From assembly GCA_019112865.1 (NCBI GenBank), contig DXIN01000038.1, positions 46,298-110,297 on the forward strand: a stretch of DNA of 64,000 bases, read 5' to 3'. Every line of letters starts with the position of its first letter. Position 1 is the stretch's first letter. Positions 7,555-16,785 of this stretch are shown here, one piece after another. This stretch comes from Candidatus Helicobacter avicola (GTDB lineage: Bacteria > Campylobacterota > Campylobacteria > Campylobacterales > Helicobacteraceae). Below the pieces are notes generated by a model that saw only the letters and a program-made list of their open reading frames with translations, had not been told where the DNA came from and searched no databases. Position numbers and translations under genes: made by a program.

Positions 7555-8811
7555 ATGCGGTTAAAAAAATCAGAGATTAAAGTGCTAGGGTTAAGTTCGC
7601 TTGGTGGTATGCTCGAATTTTATGATTTTATTATTTTTGTGTTTTTCACAGAAGTGATTTCGAGCTTGTTTTTTCCAAGTTCGCTTGGTTCATTTTGGGC
7701 AAATATGAATACTTATGGAGCATTTGCCGCTGGGTATTTTGCTAGACCATTGGGTGGGATTATTATGGCACACTTTGGTGATAAAAGCGGGCGTAAAAAA
7801 ATGTTTATACTCTCTATTTTGCTTATGGTTATTCCTACTTTTGCCCTTGGTTTTATGCCTACTTTTGAAAGCATTGGCTATGCTGCACCTCTCATACTTT
7901 TGCTTATTAGAATCTTGCAGGGCATTGCCATAGGCGGTGAGCTTCCGGGGGCTTGGGTGTTTGTGTGTGAGCATAGCGACAACAAGACATTGGGTTTTTA
8001 TATGGGGGCTTTTACAAGTGCTGTGATTGGTGGGATATTGCTTGGGAGTGCAGTAACGCTTGGTATTAACCATATTTTTACACAAGAAGAGATTGTGGAA
8101 TATGCGTGGCGTGTGCCTTTCATACTTGGTGGAGTTTTTGGGATTATTTCACTTTTCTTGCGTAGATTCTTAGAAGAAACACCGGTGTTTCGTGAGATTG
8201 AGGCTTTACAGCAGACACAGCAGTTTCCGGTCAAAGCTGTGTTACAATCGTTTAAACAAAGTGTGATGCATTCTTTTCTTAGCACTTGGATTCTCACAGG
8301 TTGTGTAGTTATCATTGTGCTTTTATCACCCAAACTCTTAAGCCAAGTCTTTGGTATTTCGGCTATTGATAGGGTATTGTATCAGATGGTAGCGATTTGT
8401 TGTCTTGCCTTTGGCAATGTCGTAGCTGGGATTTTGAACGATAGGCTTGGGGTCAAGAGAGCAAGTGCAGTCTTTGGTGTAGGCTTGTTTGTTTTTGCAT
8501 TTTGTTTTTACAATGCCTTGAGGGTGGATTATAGTCTTGAAATCGTGCTTTTGTTATATTATGCTATGGCATTATGTGCTGGATTGACGGTTTTTACGCC
8601 TATCATTATGGTGCAGAGCTTCCCCGCTCCGATACGATATAGCGGGCTTTCTTTTGCTTACAACATCTCGTATGCGATTTTTGGCGGGCTTACACCGATA
8701 TTTTTTGGGTGGGCGAGTGAGAGTGGCAATGTCTTGATGATTGGGTATTATATGATGTTTTTGGGTGTGCTGGCGATGGTTATTGGTAGGGTGCACAAGT
8801 CGCGGTTTTAG
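7555..8811 (+). CDS. MFS transporter of the metabolite:H+ symporter (MHS, ProP-like) family
   Basis: 418 residues with about 12 transmembrane helices. MHS features are GGMLEFYDF near the N-terminus, FARPLGGIIMAHFGDKSGRKK (the loop 2-3 signature) and RILQGIAIGGELPGA. Family members import osmolytes or organic acids with protons; H. pylori has a related protein annotated as proline/betaine transporter. The C-terminal ProP coiled coil is absent. Its 3' end overlaps that of moaC by 4 bp (convergent). The divergent fumarase operon suggests a dicarboxylate or tricarboxylate substrate, but that is inference. Confidence 0.85.
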   Translation: MRLKKSEIKVLGLSSLGGMLEFYDFIIFVFFTEVISSLFFPSSLGSFWANMNTYGAFAAGYFARPLGGIIMAHFGDKSGRKKMFILSILLMVIPTFALGFMPTFESIGYAAPLILLLIRILQGIAIGGELPGAWVFVCEHSDNKTLGFYMGAFTSAVIGGILLGSAVTLGINHIFTQEEIVEYAWRVPFILGGVFGIISLFLRRFLEETPVFREIEALQQTQQFPVKAVLQSFKQSVMHSFLSTWILTGCVVIIVLLSPKLLSQVFGISAIDRVLYQMVAICCLAFGNVVAGILNDRLGVKRASAVFGVGLFVFAFCFYNALRVDYSLEIVLLLYYAMALCAGLTVFTPIIMVQSFPAPIRYSGLSFAYNISYAIFGGLTPIFFGWASESGNVLMIGYYMMFLGVLAMVIGRVHKSRF

Positions 8812-9281
8812 GCGCGTTGATAATCCCCGCTTTTGCCTCCACTCTTAGATTCTAAACAAATGTCGCTAATTACCATACTTTTGTCAATGGCTTTGAGCAT
8901 ATCATACATCGTGAGTAACCCCACACTTACGCTGTGCAACGCTTCCATTTCTACACCTGTTTTCCCCTCACATTTGACAAGAGATTCTATCCTGAAGGCA
9001 CATTCTCCCTCAATAGGCGTGATTTCTACATTGATTTTGCTTAAAAACAGCGGGTGGCACATCGGGATAGCTCCACTGGTGTTTTTGGCTGCCATAATCG
9101 CCGCAATCACAGCAGTTTGAATCACTGGTCCTTTTTTAGCAGTGTTGTTTAGCACCGCTTCAAAGGCATTTTTACTCATCGTGATTTTGCCACTTGCGAG
9201 TGCCTCGCGTGTCGTGATGTTTTTGGCACTCACATCGACCATTGTGGGATTGTTGTGTTGGTTTAGGTGGGTGAGATTCAT
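8808..9281 (-). CDS. moaC: Cyclic pyranopterin monophosphate synthase
   Basis: 157 residues. Catalyses the second step of molybdenum cofactor synthesis, forming cyclic pyranopterin monophosphate from the MoaA product. Family landmarks: NPTMVDVSAK at the N-terminus, IPMCHPLFLSK in the middle, GKTGVEMEALHSVSV and the C-terminal KSGGKSGDY. Length and all conserved blocks are normal. It is separated from moeA, which acts later in the pathway, by about 7.5 kb. Followed upstream on the minus strand by cmoA (gap 17 bp). Confidence 0.97.
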   Translation of the reverse strand: MNLTHLNQHNNPTMVDVSAKNITTREALASGKITMSKNAFEAVLNNTAKKGPVIQTAVIAAIMAAKNTSGAIPMCHPLFLSKINVEITPIEGECAFRIESLVKCEGKTGVEMEALHSVSVGLLTMYDMLKAIDKSMVISDICLESKSGGKSGDYQRA

Positions 9282-9298
9282 TATATTCCTTTATGTGG

Positions 9299-10012
9299 TT
9301 ATTTGCGCGCAATAATCATACCAAAATTTACCCATTTAAAGAGCACTTCAGTATGCCTAAAGCCTGCTTCTTGCAGTAAGTGCAAGTTTTCTTGCAAAGT
9401 GTAGGGGATAAGCACATTTTCCAAAGCTTCGCGTTTGCGTGCAATTTGGGTTTTAGAATAGCCATTGTTTTGCTTGTAGGCGTGGTAATACTCTATCATT
9501 TGGCTATCGAGCAAAGGATCGGTGCTTGTCATTTTTTCACTTATGATAAAAACCCCGCCCTTTTTTAGAGCTGTGTGAATCTTGCGCACGAGCCCTAGTC
9601 TCTGTGGTGGGCGGATAAACTGCAGAGTGTAGTTGCTCACAAACGCACTAGATTCTCTAAATTCTTCCTGCATACAATCTGCAACCTTGAAGGTAATATC
9701 CGCGTTGTAGGCTTTGGCTTTGAGGTTAGCGTGCTCTATCATCGCTTCGGAGGTATCTAGTCCGATGAGTGTGGCGGTGGTATGTGGCGCAAGGGTTAAG
9801 AGGAGGTTGCCCGTAGAGCAGCCCAAGTCATAGATAACTCCCTTTTTGGCATTGAGATTCAAAAAATCCACGCACAATGTCAAACTTTGCTTATAAAAGG
9901 GAATCGATCGCTCAAGCATATCATCAAACACACTAGCCACTTGCGCGTCAAACTCGAATTTTTTTTGTGTCTCTTGTGGGGATTGCTCAAAAAGTGTATC
10001 TTTTTTTTGCAT
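9299..10012 (-). CDS. cmoA: Carboxy-S-adenosyl-L-methionine synthase
   Basis: 237 residues, SAM-dependent methyltransferase fold converting SAM and prephenate to carboxy-SAM, used by CmoB to modify uridine 34 of certain tRNAs. The nucleotide loop DLGCSTGN is at about 62-69, SNYTLQFI and the C-terminal FKWVNFGMIIARK are typical. The partner cmoB is not in the window. Same strand as the HD-domain gene, which ends 10 bp upstream. Confidence 0.95.
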   Translation of the reverse strand: MQKKDTLFEQSPQETQKKFEFDAQVASVFDDMLERSIPFYKQSLTLCVDFLNLNAKKGVIYDLGCSTGNLLLTLAPHTTATLIGLDTSEAMIEHANLKAKAYNADITFKVADCMQEEFRESSAFVSNYTLQFIRPPQRLGLVRKIHTALKKGGVFIISEKMTSTDPLLDSQMIEYYHAYKQNNGYSKTQIARKREALENVLIPYTLQENLHLLQEAGFRHTEVLFKWVNFGMIIARK

Positions 10013-10021
10013 AGATTTTCT

Positions 10022-11245
10022 TTAGACAAAATTCCTAAAAAGTGCGCCCAAATCGACATTAGCAATTTCTTTGTGCGCACATTTATCCAAGATACCTTGC
10101 GCACCTTCGATGAGGTCTTGGCTAGAGACACCATGGGCTATGGAGATTTTAGCTTCTAAAAACGCGCTAAGATGATCACATACTTTCAAAAACTCGCCAT
10201 ATATAGGGTCGAATTTGTCTTCATTGAATCTCGCGAAAAACTCCGCACCATTTTCAATATCGTGTCTGAAATACTCGATTTTGTAGCGGTTGTGAAATTC
10301 ATCTTGGGTGAAATACATAATATCATCGCGGATATTAGAGGGGACTTTGCACAGAATCTTATCATTGACAGCTTGACGCTCGATATTTTTGATAAACTCG
10401 TCTAAGCCTTTGACCGTGTGCTTGATAGGCGAAATAATATCGCGCGTGAGAATCTCGGGCAAATCGTGGAATAATCCGCATAAAAAGTGATTGATACGCA
10501 TTTGTTTGCAGCAGCCTAAATCAAGACTTAGGAGATACGCGCTAAGTGCGACTATGAGAGTGTGTCCTAGCACGGAAGTCGCGGGGATTCTGGGCGTCTG
10601 GCTCCAACGTTTTTGGAATCTAAGCTGCCCAAACATCGTGATAAGCTCACGCACATCTTCATAAAGCATAATCTGCTGCATGCCCGCAAGATGATAATGT
10701 TCCTCGACTTGTTTATCAATAGTATTTTTGATATTTTGGACATCATACATTTTGGCATTGAAGTGATAGATGATATCAAACTCCCATTTGGACGCATAAT
10801 AATGCGAAGCTTTAAGAATCTCACGCTCAAGGTTTGAGGTGTGCGCAGTGAGATAGCTCTCCATATCGTCTTGGAAAAACTCATACATTCCCAAATCCGG
10901 CTCAAGATTTTGCATCACAAAGCGCACAAGTTCTTGATTGTGGGTTTTGACAAGCTGATGAAACACAGGGGGCTTGATGTCGGTGAGCACGATGCGCTCA
11001 AAAAACTCATAGCAAAACTGCAGTATCAACCGCTCCCAGTCAATCTCAACCTTGCGGATATGCTCCTCATAGCGCGCCAAAAGATAAGCGATGACAAATT
11101 TATGCGCTTGTTTGTCAAGCTCTACAAACTCCACGGGCGTGGCTTGATCGTTCCAACGGCGGATAGAAGCGGCGATAAAGATTTTGCGCAAAAGGCTGTT
11201 GTTTAGACGAGGAATCCGTGGCATACTATCTCTTAACTTTCCCAT
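10022..11245 (-). CDS. HD-domain protein, putative phosphohydrolase
   Basis: 407 residues. The HD metal site is made of H228 (GHTLIVALS), H260-D261 (CGLFHDLPE) and a distal Asp, as in the YfbR-like nucleotide phosphohydrolase branch. The N-terminal 200 residues are mostly helical and carry no domain I recognise. Similar long HD proteins occur across Helicobacter and Campylobacter without a known substrate. The gene begins at the base after the stop codon of the small lipoprotein gene, so they are probably co-transcribed. Confidence 0.75.
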   Translation of the reverse strand: MGKLRDSMPRIPRLNNSLLRKIFIAASIRRWNDQATPVEFVELDKQAHKFVIAYLLARYEEHIRKVEIDWERLILQFCYEFFERIVLTDIKPPVFHQLVKTHNQELVRFVMQNLEPDLGMYEFFQDDMESYLTAHTSNLEREILKASHYYASKWEFDIIYHFNAKMYDVQNIKNTIDKQVEEHYHLAGMQQIMLYEDVRELITMFGQLRFQKRWSQTPRIPATSVLGHTLIVALSAYLLSLDLGCCKQMRINHFLCGLFHDLPEILTRDIISPIKHTVKGLDEFIKNIERQAVNDKILCKVPSNIRDDIMYFTQDEFHNRYKIEYFRHDIENGAEFFARFNEDKFDPIYGEFLKVCDHLSAFLEAKISIAHGVSSQDLIEGAQGILDKCAHKEIANVDLGALFRNFV

Positions 11246-11422
11246 TTATTTTTTGTAGTAATCACCACTCGCGCCCACGCACTGCTGTGTGCATTGTCCT
11301 TTTTGACAAATAGTTTGGCATTCTATGGCTTGGTAGGAGCCTATGGGCTTTTTGCTTGAGCAGCCGCTAAATAACACAAGACTTAGGCTTACAATCCCTA
11401 TAAAATTTACGAGGTATCGCAT
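11246..11422 (-). CDS. Small lipoprotein, unknown function
   Basis: 58 residues from the ATG at 11422; a GTG two codons earlier falls inside the AAGGAG ribosome site and is rejected. A signal sequence ends in the lipobox LFSGC, so Cys at about residue 21 should be lipidated. The mature peptide has four further Cys in the pattern CQTICQKGQCTQQC, which may form disulfides or bind metal. No function recognised. The HD-domain gene follows directly. Confidence 0.7.
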   Translation of the reverse strand: MRYLVNFIGIVSLSLVLFSGCSSKKPIGSYQAIECQTICQKGQCTQQCVGASGDYYKK

Positions 11423-11573
11423 ACTCACTCCTTAAAAGAAGAAATTTTTTCCTAAGAAGCATTTTGTATTCCTCAAGGGTTGGAGAGAGATTCTAAACCT
11501 TGGCGATACCTTTCTAGCGTTTCATTGCAAGTTTGCTGCTTGGCTGGGAGTGAATCCAGCCCTGCAAAACCTA

Positions 11574-12287
11574 TCAAAATCCTATCCCAAGCTCTAGCAT
11601 ACCGATGTATTGTTGCGTATGTGGATAGATACCGCTTTGAGCGAGATTGTAATACTTGGCTTTGAGTTTCATATAGTAATGCACGCTCTCACTCAAATTA
11701 TACGCAAAGCCTAGCGAAGCACGCACTCCATAATTGTATCCATCAAGGTTTGTCTGCGCTCCATCGGCTCTCGCACGATAGAATCCACTAAAGATATAAT
11801 CATAGCCCACACTATATTCATAGCGAAGTTTTTGACTACTCTTGATGATACCCTCTAGCTCCACACCGACTTGGTGGAGTTGTCTCATCATCTGCGTAGC
11901 TTGCTTTCTATCAGTGTAGTATCTCTCAAAGTTATAGAGCACATTGAGGTATAGTGGATATGTGTGAGAGAAAGAAAGATTCATACCAGACTTGATAAGG
12001 AAATCAGCAAAAAAGAATGGCTCATTGCCTTGAGATCCTCCCACTCTCCCATCAAGAGCGAATTGAAATGTTTCTACATTTTTAACATTATCAACCAAAT
12101 CGCGAAATTGTATGGTAAAAAAACCACCGGTATGTTTCGTATCTATGGGTCTATACTCTCCATACACCCCGCCCACACCGATACGCCACCATGTTTTTTC
12201 GCTGGGAGATTCACCCGAGGCGGCATACACGCTACCAAGAAGTGCGCATATGCCTAGGCAATGCCTTATCACTTTTGTGATTACCAT
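11574..12287 (-). CDS. Outer membrane beta-barrel protein
   Basis: 237 residues with a signal peptide (residues 1-22, ending VYAAS) and many alternating hydrophobic/aromatic strands, ending in a C-terminal Phe (LELGIGF), the usual sorting signal for outer membrane barrels. It resembles the small conserved Helicobacter outer membrane proteins rather than the large Hop adhesins. No transport substrate can be inferred. It has its own probable promoter upstream. The 151 bp between it and the lipoprotein gene hold nothing I can assign. Confidence 0.7.
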   Translation of the reverse strand: MVITKVIRHCLGICALLGSVYAASGESPSEKTWWRIGVGGVYGEYRPIDTKHTGGFFTIQFRDLVDNVKNVETFQFALDGRVGGSQGNEPFFFADFLIKSGMNLSFSHTYPLYLNVLYNFERYYTDRKQATQMMRQLHQVGVELEGIIKSSQKLRYEYSVGYDYIFSGFYRARADGAQTNLDGYNYGVRASLGFAYNLSESVHYYMKLKAKYYNLAQSGIYPHTQQYIGMLELGIGF

Positions 12288-12341
12288 TTAAACCTCTTTG
12301 AATAAAAAATTTTGTCCCATTGCTTAATGGGGACAGATTCG

Positions 12342-12347
12342 ATTATA
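12342..12347 (-). promoter_or_regulatory. Putative -10 box for the outer membrane protein gene
   Basis: TATAAT on the minus strand about 55 bp upstream of the start. The surrounding 217 bp between this gene and rplS are AT-rich and hold no other recognisable feature. Confidence 0.45.
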
Positions 12348-12504
12348 CGAAATCAAATATTGTATTGTCAAGTAGATTATTGTTAAAATTGTATTTTTTG
12401 CAATTTTGTAACACTGATATTTGAAGTTTTGCAAGGCTAGGGATTCTAGCTCCTTGAGATATTTGGAATCTATGTATGGAGTGCAACACACAAAAGTAAG
12501 CAGC

Positions 12505-12876
12505 TTACTTTGTGCGCTCTTGCTTGCGAAGTTCTTTGATGCGCGCAGCCTTGCCACTGCGGGTGCGGAGGTAGTAGAGCTTTGCTCTTCTTACGCGTCC
12601 GATACGCAACACTTGGATAGAATCCAAGCTCTCACTATAAAGCGGAAATGTCTTCTCCACGCCCACATTGTTTGCACCGATTTTGCGCACGGTAAATGTC
12701 CTATCCACACCATTACCGCGTATAGCGATACATACACCCTCAAAATTTTGGATTCTGCTTTTATCACCCTCTTGAATCTTGATACCAAGCCTTATGGTAT
12801 CGCCTGCTTTGAATTGTGGCACCTTTTTATCGCCAATTTGTGCTTTTTGGAAGCTTTCAATATATCTATTTTTCAT
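12505..12876 (-). CDS. rplS: 50S ribosomal protein L19
   Basis: 123 residues from the ATG at 12876 with AAGGA 7 bp upstream; an ATG five codons earlier is less well placed. Conserved blocks [23 protein letters not shown] and [17 protein letters not shown] identify L19, located at the 30S-50S interface. Last gene of the ffh-rpsP-khpA-rimM-trmD-rplS cluster, 25 bp after trmD. Confidence 0.97.
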   Translation of the reverse strand: MKNRYIESFQKAQIGDKKVPQFKAGDTIRLGIKIQEGDKSRIQNFEGVCIAIRGNGVDRTFTVRKIGANNVGVEKTFPLYSESLDSIQVLRIGRVRRAKLYYLRTRSGKAARIKELRKQERTK

Positions 12877-12901
12877 CGTCCAATCCTTCAAAATACAAAA
12901 A

Positions 12902-13612
12902 TCATTTCTTTGTTGTCGCGAGATGTGCGCGAAACAAATCCGGTCGAAAGTATCGTGTCTTGCAACCTGCCAAAGAATGTTTTAAACCTGCGATTTTATT
13001 ATGATTTCCCTTTGAATACTCTGAAGGGACTGCAAATTTTTGTAAATTTTTGATGTTTTTTTCAAAATCCGTGGTGTTTTTGGCGAAATTTGGGGCTTCA
13101 AGCAAATGAGATTCAAAGCTCTCGCCTTTGAGCGAATCCTCATTGCCAAGCACACCTGGGATTTGTCGTGCGATACTATCAGCAAGGCACAAAGCTCCAA
13201 GCTCCCCGCCTGTGAGGATAAAATCTCCTAGACTAAAAATTTCATCACCAAACGATTCTATCACTCTTTCGTCAAATCCCTCATAGCGTCCGCACACAAA
13301 GCTAATATGGGGTTTTCGTGCTAGGCGTATGGCGTCATTTTGTCTAAAAGTCTTGCCACATGGACTAAGAAAGATGATGTGTGAATCCCTAGCTTGCCAT
13401 AGCGCATAAGCAAGAGATTCAAACATTAGCACCTGTCCAGCTCCACCGCTTATGGGTGGGTTATCGACTTTGTGGTAGGCATTGGTAGCAAATTCTCGGA
13501 AATTTACGCACTCAATCTCTAAGATACCACTCTCTCGTGCGCGCTTGAGGATAGAATCCTCAAAATAGGGCAAAACAAGCTGTGGAAAAAGTGTAAAAAA
13601 ACTAAATTTCAT
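12902..13612 (-). CDS. trmD: tRNA (guanine-N1-)-methyltransferase
   Basis: 236 residues, SPOUT-class knotted methyltransferase making m1G37 in tRNAs, which prevents frameshifting. Conserved segments are [11 protein letters not shown] at the N-terminus, [13 protein letters not shown] and [12 protein letters not shown] (the SAM-binding knot) and [10 protein letters not shown]. Its ATG overlaps the rimM stop by one base (TGATG). Part of the usual rpsP-rimM-trmD-rplS block. Confidence 0.97.
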   Translation of the reverse strand: MKFSFFTLFPQLVLPYFEDSILKRARESGILEIECVNFREFATNAYHKVDNPPISGGAGQVLMFESLAYALWQARDSHIIFLSPCGKTFRQNDAIRLARKPHISFVCGRYEGFDERVIESFGDEIFSLGDFILTGGELGALCLADSIARQIPGVLGNEDSLKGESFESHLLEAPNFAKNTTDFEKNIKNLQKFAVPSEYSKGNHNKIAGLKHSLAGCKTRYFRPDLFRAHLATTKK

Positions 13613-14196
13613 CAGCTGTTTTCCAAAATACCACGTGCATTTTTGGTGTAGATGTGTTTTTGATGTATATCTGTTTTGATGATGAATTGTTCAATGTATG
13701 GGAGGAGGAAGGTTTTGGGGAGTTTGTGTGTTTTTTGTAGGCTTGAGCTGGTTGTTATGAGCATATAATCTATATTGCCTATACGTTCGATTTCTCGCAC
13801 GTTGCCTAGGATTTCTTGAGATTCTATAACCTCACACCCAATAATATCAAACCAAAAAAACTCATCTTCCTCCAAGACACAATCTTGGCGACTTTGGGCT
13901 ATCGTGGTGTAGAGCGTATGGTTGGTAAGTGCCTGTGCCATCTCGCTTGTGTTGATGTTGCTAAAGCGGATTTTTGCATAATCTTTAGACGGGAGATGCT
14001 CACAAGATTCGACACTCACCGAGGGGTAAGCTCTATGAGAAGTGTGATATATCTTGCCTTTGGTAATGCTATGGGGGAAATCTGTCTGCACAAAGAGGCG
14101 CAAACTCCCATCAAAACCTATGGTTCGTCCAAGTTTGCCAATTTGTATGAGATTATTGTTTGGCTGCTTGGATAAAGATTCTGTAGTTTTGTCCAT
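13612..14196 (-). CDS. rimM: Ribosome maturation factor RimM
   Basis: 194 residues. The N-terminal barrel opens with IQIGKLGRTIGFDGSLRL and the PRC-barrel half contains EFFWFDIIGCEVI. It assists maturation of the 30S head by binding S19. From the ATG at 14196 it overlaps khpA by 44 bp; the true start might be a later codon. Position between khpA and trmD supports the call. Confidence 0.9.
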   Translation of the reverse strand: MDKTTESLSKQPNNNLIQIGKLGRTIGFDGSLRLFVQTDFPHSITKGKIYHTSHRAYPSVSVESCEHLPSKDYAKIRFSNINTSEMAQALTNHTLYTTIAQSRQDCVLEEDEFFWFDIIGCEVIESQEILGNVREIERIGNIDYMLITTSSSLQKTHKLPKTFLLPYIEQFIIKTDIHQKHIYTKNARGILENS

Positions 14197-14410
14197 TTTT
14201 GGCTTTTGCTCCCGAAATAAGTGTTTTGAGAGAGCCTATCATCTTGCCTTCTTTGCCAATCAAACGTCCTACATCATCAGGGTGTGCCAAGACACATATT
14301 TCGTATGTCTTGCTTCCATCTTCCTCTGTGATAGTATGTGCCGAGATTTCGATACATTCAGGTTTTGTGGCGATTTTTTTAGTGTATGTTTCTACAAATT
14401 TTTTTATCAT
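14153..14410 (-). CDS. khpA: KH-domain RNA-binding protein KhpA
   Basis: 85 residues, a single KH domain with the RNA-binding loop RLIGKEGKMIG. In many bacteria this small protein is encoded between rpsP and rimM and acts as a global RNA chaperone. Its 3' end overlaps rimM by 44 bp. The ribosome binding site is weak, suggesting translation coupled to rpsP, which ends 42 bp upstream. Confidence 0.92.
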   Translation of the reverse strand: MIKKFVETYTKKIATKPECIEISAHTITEEDGSKTYEICVLAHPDDVGRLIGKEGKMIGSLKTLISGAKAKNGQNYRIFIQAAKQ

Positions 14411-14452
14411 TGTGATTTCTTAAAGACACCAAGTGCATTTCTTAGATTCAAA

Positions 14453-14683
14453 CTACTTGCTTGTGAGTTTATTCACGCGATCGCTCATCTTTGCCCCCAC
14501 GCTTTTCCAATACTCTAGTCTTTGTGCGTCAAATTTCACAACAGCCGGTTGTGCTAAGGGGTTGTAGTAACCAATAGATTCTATCCAGCCACCATCGCGT
14601 TTTTTGCGAGAATCTGTTACGACTATCCGATAGAAAGGCTTTTTTTTGCGTCCCATTTTAGTTAAGCGAATTACTGTTGCCAT
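14453..14683 (-). CDS. rpsP: 30S ribosomal protein S16
   Basis: 76 residues beginning [22 protein letters not shown], the conserved S16 start (quoted span broken here after position 20: V), followed by DSRKKRDG and [13 protein letters not shown] precedes the ATG by 4 bp. It binds 16S rRNA early in 30S assembly. Second gene of the ffh-rpsP operon. Confidence 0.97.
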   Translation of the reverse strand: MATVIRLTKMGRKKKPFYRIVVTDSRKKRDGGWIESIGYYNPLAQPAVVKFDAQRLEYWKSVGAKMSDRVNKLTSK

Positions 14684-14765
14684 GTATTCTCCTTGTTAAG
14701 AATCTTAAGTTGTGTATTTACAAAAAGGCGGATTATACGCTATGTTTGCTTAAATTGTTTTGATA

Positions 14766-16103
14766 TTATCTAGGAAATCGCGCATTGCCCAGCATACCCA
14801 TAAGTTCCTGCATACCACCCTTTTGACTCATTTTTTTTGCCATTTTTGCGGCATTATCAAATTGTTTGATGATGCGATTGATGCTTGCGACATCAAGTCC
14901 GCTACCTTGAGCGATTCTCTTGCGTCTTGAGCCATTGAGGATATCGGGATTTTCGCGTTCTTTTGGTGTCATAGAATTGACCATTGCACGGATATTTTTG
15001 ATTTCTTGGGAGTTGTCCAAATCCACATTTTTAAGCGCACCAGCCATATTGCCAAGCCCGGGAATCATTGAGACGATTGAACTCATTGAGCCAAGTTTTT
15101 TGATATTTTCTATTTGATTGAGAAAGTCCTCGAAGCTAAATTGTCCTTTTTTAAGCTTTTTGGTAATGTCTTTGGCTTCTTTTTGGGTGATGATGGTGGC
15201 GGTTTTTTCAGCTAGAGATTCTATATCGCCTGCTCCCATTAGTCGCGAGATAATGCGATCTGGCAAAAAAATGTCCAAATCTGCCACTTTTTCTCCACTC
15301 CCGATAAAACGCAGTGGCACACCGATCTGATAGGCTATGCTTAGGGCTATCCCACCTTTAGAATCGCTATCAAATTTTGTGAGAATTACCCCATCAATAC
15401 CGATTTTTTCATCAAAGTATGCCGCGCTTTTTACACCATCTTGCCCCACGAGTGAATCTGCTACATAAAAACACTCTGTGGGATTTATGGCTTTTTTTAT
15501 TTGGGCAAGCTCGTCCATAAGCTCCTCATCAATCGCAAGTCGTCCCGCCGTATCGACAAGTAACACATCGTAGTGTCCGTTTATGGCTTTTTGCTTGGCT
15601 GCTTGTGCGACTTGTAGGGGAGTTTGTGAATCTTGGGTAGGGGCAAACACATCAATCTCTATACTCGCTCCTAGTTGCTTTAGCTGCTCCACTGCAGCTA
15701 ACCTTTGCAAATCGCACGCTGCTAGAAGCACTTTTTTGCCCCTAGCTTTGAGGTAATTTCCCAGTTTCGCCGTGCTTGTTGTTTTACCACTTCCTTGCAG
15801 ACCCATCATTAGCACGATTGTGGGCGGTGTGGGTGCGAAGGTAAAACCATAATGCTTAGAGGTTTTAAGCACTTCTTGGAGGCTTTCTTGTAGGGCATTG
15901 ATAAAATTTTGCTTGCCAATACCTTTGGTTTTGGTATTTTGCTCGACTTGGGTAAGAATCTCTTTAGTAACTTTGTGATGCACATCGTTGCGGAGCAGGA
16001 TTTTTTTGAGTTCATCAAGTGCGCCTTTTAGTGCTTTCTCATCATCGCTAAAGCGGATTTTGTTTGCTATATTTTTAAACGATTGGGTAAGTGTGTCAAA
16101 CAC
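14766..16103 (-). CDS. ffh: Signal recognition particle protein Ffh (SRP54)
   Basis: 445 residues with a GTG start supported by AAGGAG 5 bp upstream. N domain (about 1-90), G domain with P-loop GLQGSGKTT (101-109) and DTAGR (about 186), and a methionine-rich M domain that binds 4.5S RNA and signal peptides, ending QKGGMQELMGMLG. It targets nascent membrane proteins to FtsY. First gene of the operon that continues with rpsP. Confidence 0.97.
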   Translation of the reverse strand: MFDTLTQSFKNIANKIRFSDDEKALKGALDELKKILLRNDVHHKVTKEILTQVEQNTKTKGIGKQNFINALQESLQEVLKTSKHYGFTFAPTPPTIVLMMGLQGSGKTTSTAKLGNYLKARGKKVLLAACDLQRLAAVEQLKQLGASIEIDVFAPTQDSQTPLQVAQAAKQKAINGHYDVLLVDTAGRLAIDEELMDELAQIKKAINPTECFYVADSLVGQDGVKSAAYFDEKIGIDGVILTKFDSDSKGGIALSIAYQIGVPLRFIGSGEKVADLDIFLPDRIISRLMGAGDIESLAEKTATIITQKEAKDITKKLKKGQFSFEDFLNQIENIKKLGSMSSIVSMIPGLGNMAGALKNVDLDNSQEIKNIRAMVNSMTPKERENPDILNGSRRKRIAQGSGLDVASINRIIKQFDNAAKMAKKMSQKGGMQELMGMLGNARFPR

Positions 16104-16147
16104 GCTAACTCCTTGCTGTATGATATTTAAGAAAATTAGGATTGCAA

Positions 16148-16153
16148 ATTGTA
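16148..16153 (-). promoter_or_regulatory. Putative -10 box for the ffh operon
   Basis: TATACAAT context on the minus strand about 45 bp upstream of the ffh GTG. It lies in a very AT-rich 199 bp spacer that also carries the control region of the divergent PerR-like gene. Confidence 0.4.
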
Positions 16154-16263
16154 TAAAAAAAACATTGTGTTTTATCTAAAAATACGATTTTTCTTAAAAG
16201 CACTAAGTATTAACTTTTTTTTTGTATAAAGAAATTTTATCTTTTAGACTTTTTCTATGCAAA

Positions 16264-16277
16264 GAAATAGTTATTTC
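16264..16277. promoter_or_regulatory. Perfect palindrome upstream of the PerR-like gene, possible autoregulatory operator
   Basis: GAAATA-GT-TATTTC, a 6-2-6 inverted repeat ending 25 bp before the ATG. Fur/PerR-family regulators bind AT-rich dyads of this kind and commonly control their own gene. The identity as a PerR box is inference from position and symmetry. Confidence 0.4.
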
Positions 16278-16302
16278 ATAATCAAATGTAAGGATTGAAG
16301 CA

Positions 16303-16719
16303 ATGATGACACAATTTACCCAAGATTTAAAAGCCAAAAACCTCAAGGTAACGCCCCAACGCATCGCTATGCTAAGTGAAATTGAAGCAAATGGACATAT
16401 GGATGTCGATGAGCTGTATGAAAAAATCAAAGAATTTTATCCTTCCATCTCGCTTGCTACGATTTATAAAAACATCGGTGCGCTTTGTGATGCCAATATT
16501 TTGCGCGAGATCAAGGCTCCAAACCACAAGCAAAAATATGAGCTTGCGTGTGATAAACATATCCATGTAGCGTGCGAGAAATGTGGGAAATTTGAGGATC
16601 TTAAAATTGATACGACCAAGCTAGAGAAGATGGGATCACAAAAGAGTGGCTATCGGCTGTATGACACTTCCGCAGTGCTTATTGGCGTGTGCCCAGAATG
16701 TGCTAAAACTCTGAAATAA
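16303..16719 (+). CDS. Fur-family transcriptional regulator, PerR-like
   Basis: 138 residues (or 137 if the second of two adjacent ATG codons is used). Winged helix with LKVTPQRIAML and SLATIYKNIGAL (recognition helix) followed by the dimerisation domain. Zinc site C91-C94 (CEKC) and C130-C133 (CPEC); regulatory metal ligands probably include H86 and H88. Shorter than typical Fur and with the CxxC pairs of PerR, so peroxide-responsive control of oxidative stress genes is likely. A Fur-type iron regulator remains possible. A palindrome just upstream suggests autoregulation. Confidence 0.8.
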   Translation: MMTQFTQDLKAKNLKVTPQRIAMLSEIEANGHMDVDELYEKIKEFYPSISLATIYKNIGALCDANILREIKAPNHKQKYELACDKHIHVACEKCGKFEDLKIDTTKLEKMGSQKSGYRLYDTSAVLIGVCPECAKTLK

Positions 16720-16785
16720 TGCAATTTTATACATACTTGTGAATTTGTTGTGCAAGACACAATGTCAAAAAACAAGGAGATGGTA

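Noticed and set aside
8830..8880. Apparent copy of the dispersed repeat at the end of moaC (AGCGACATT ... AGAATCTAAG)
   Set aside because: The same bases encode the conserved MoaC ending MVI(S)DI..ESKSGGKSGD, so similarity is explained by protein conservation plus motif bias.
11429..11573. Open minus-strand frame after the outer membrane protein (reading GLDSLPAKQQTCNETLERYR)
   Set aside because: Looks protein-like but has no convincing start or ribosome site and is only about 30 codons; it could be a gene fragment, not supportable as a feature.
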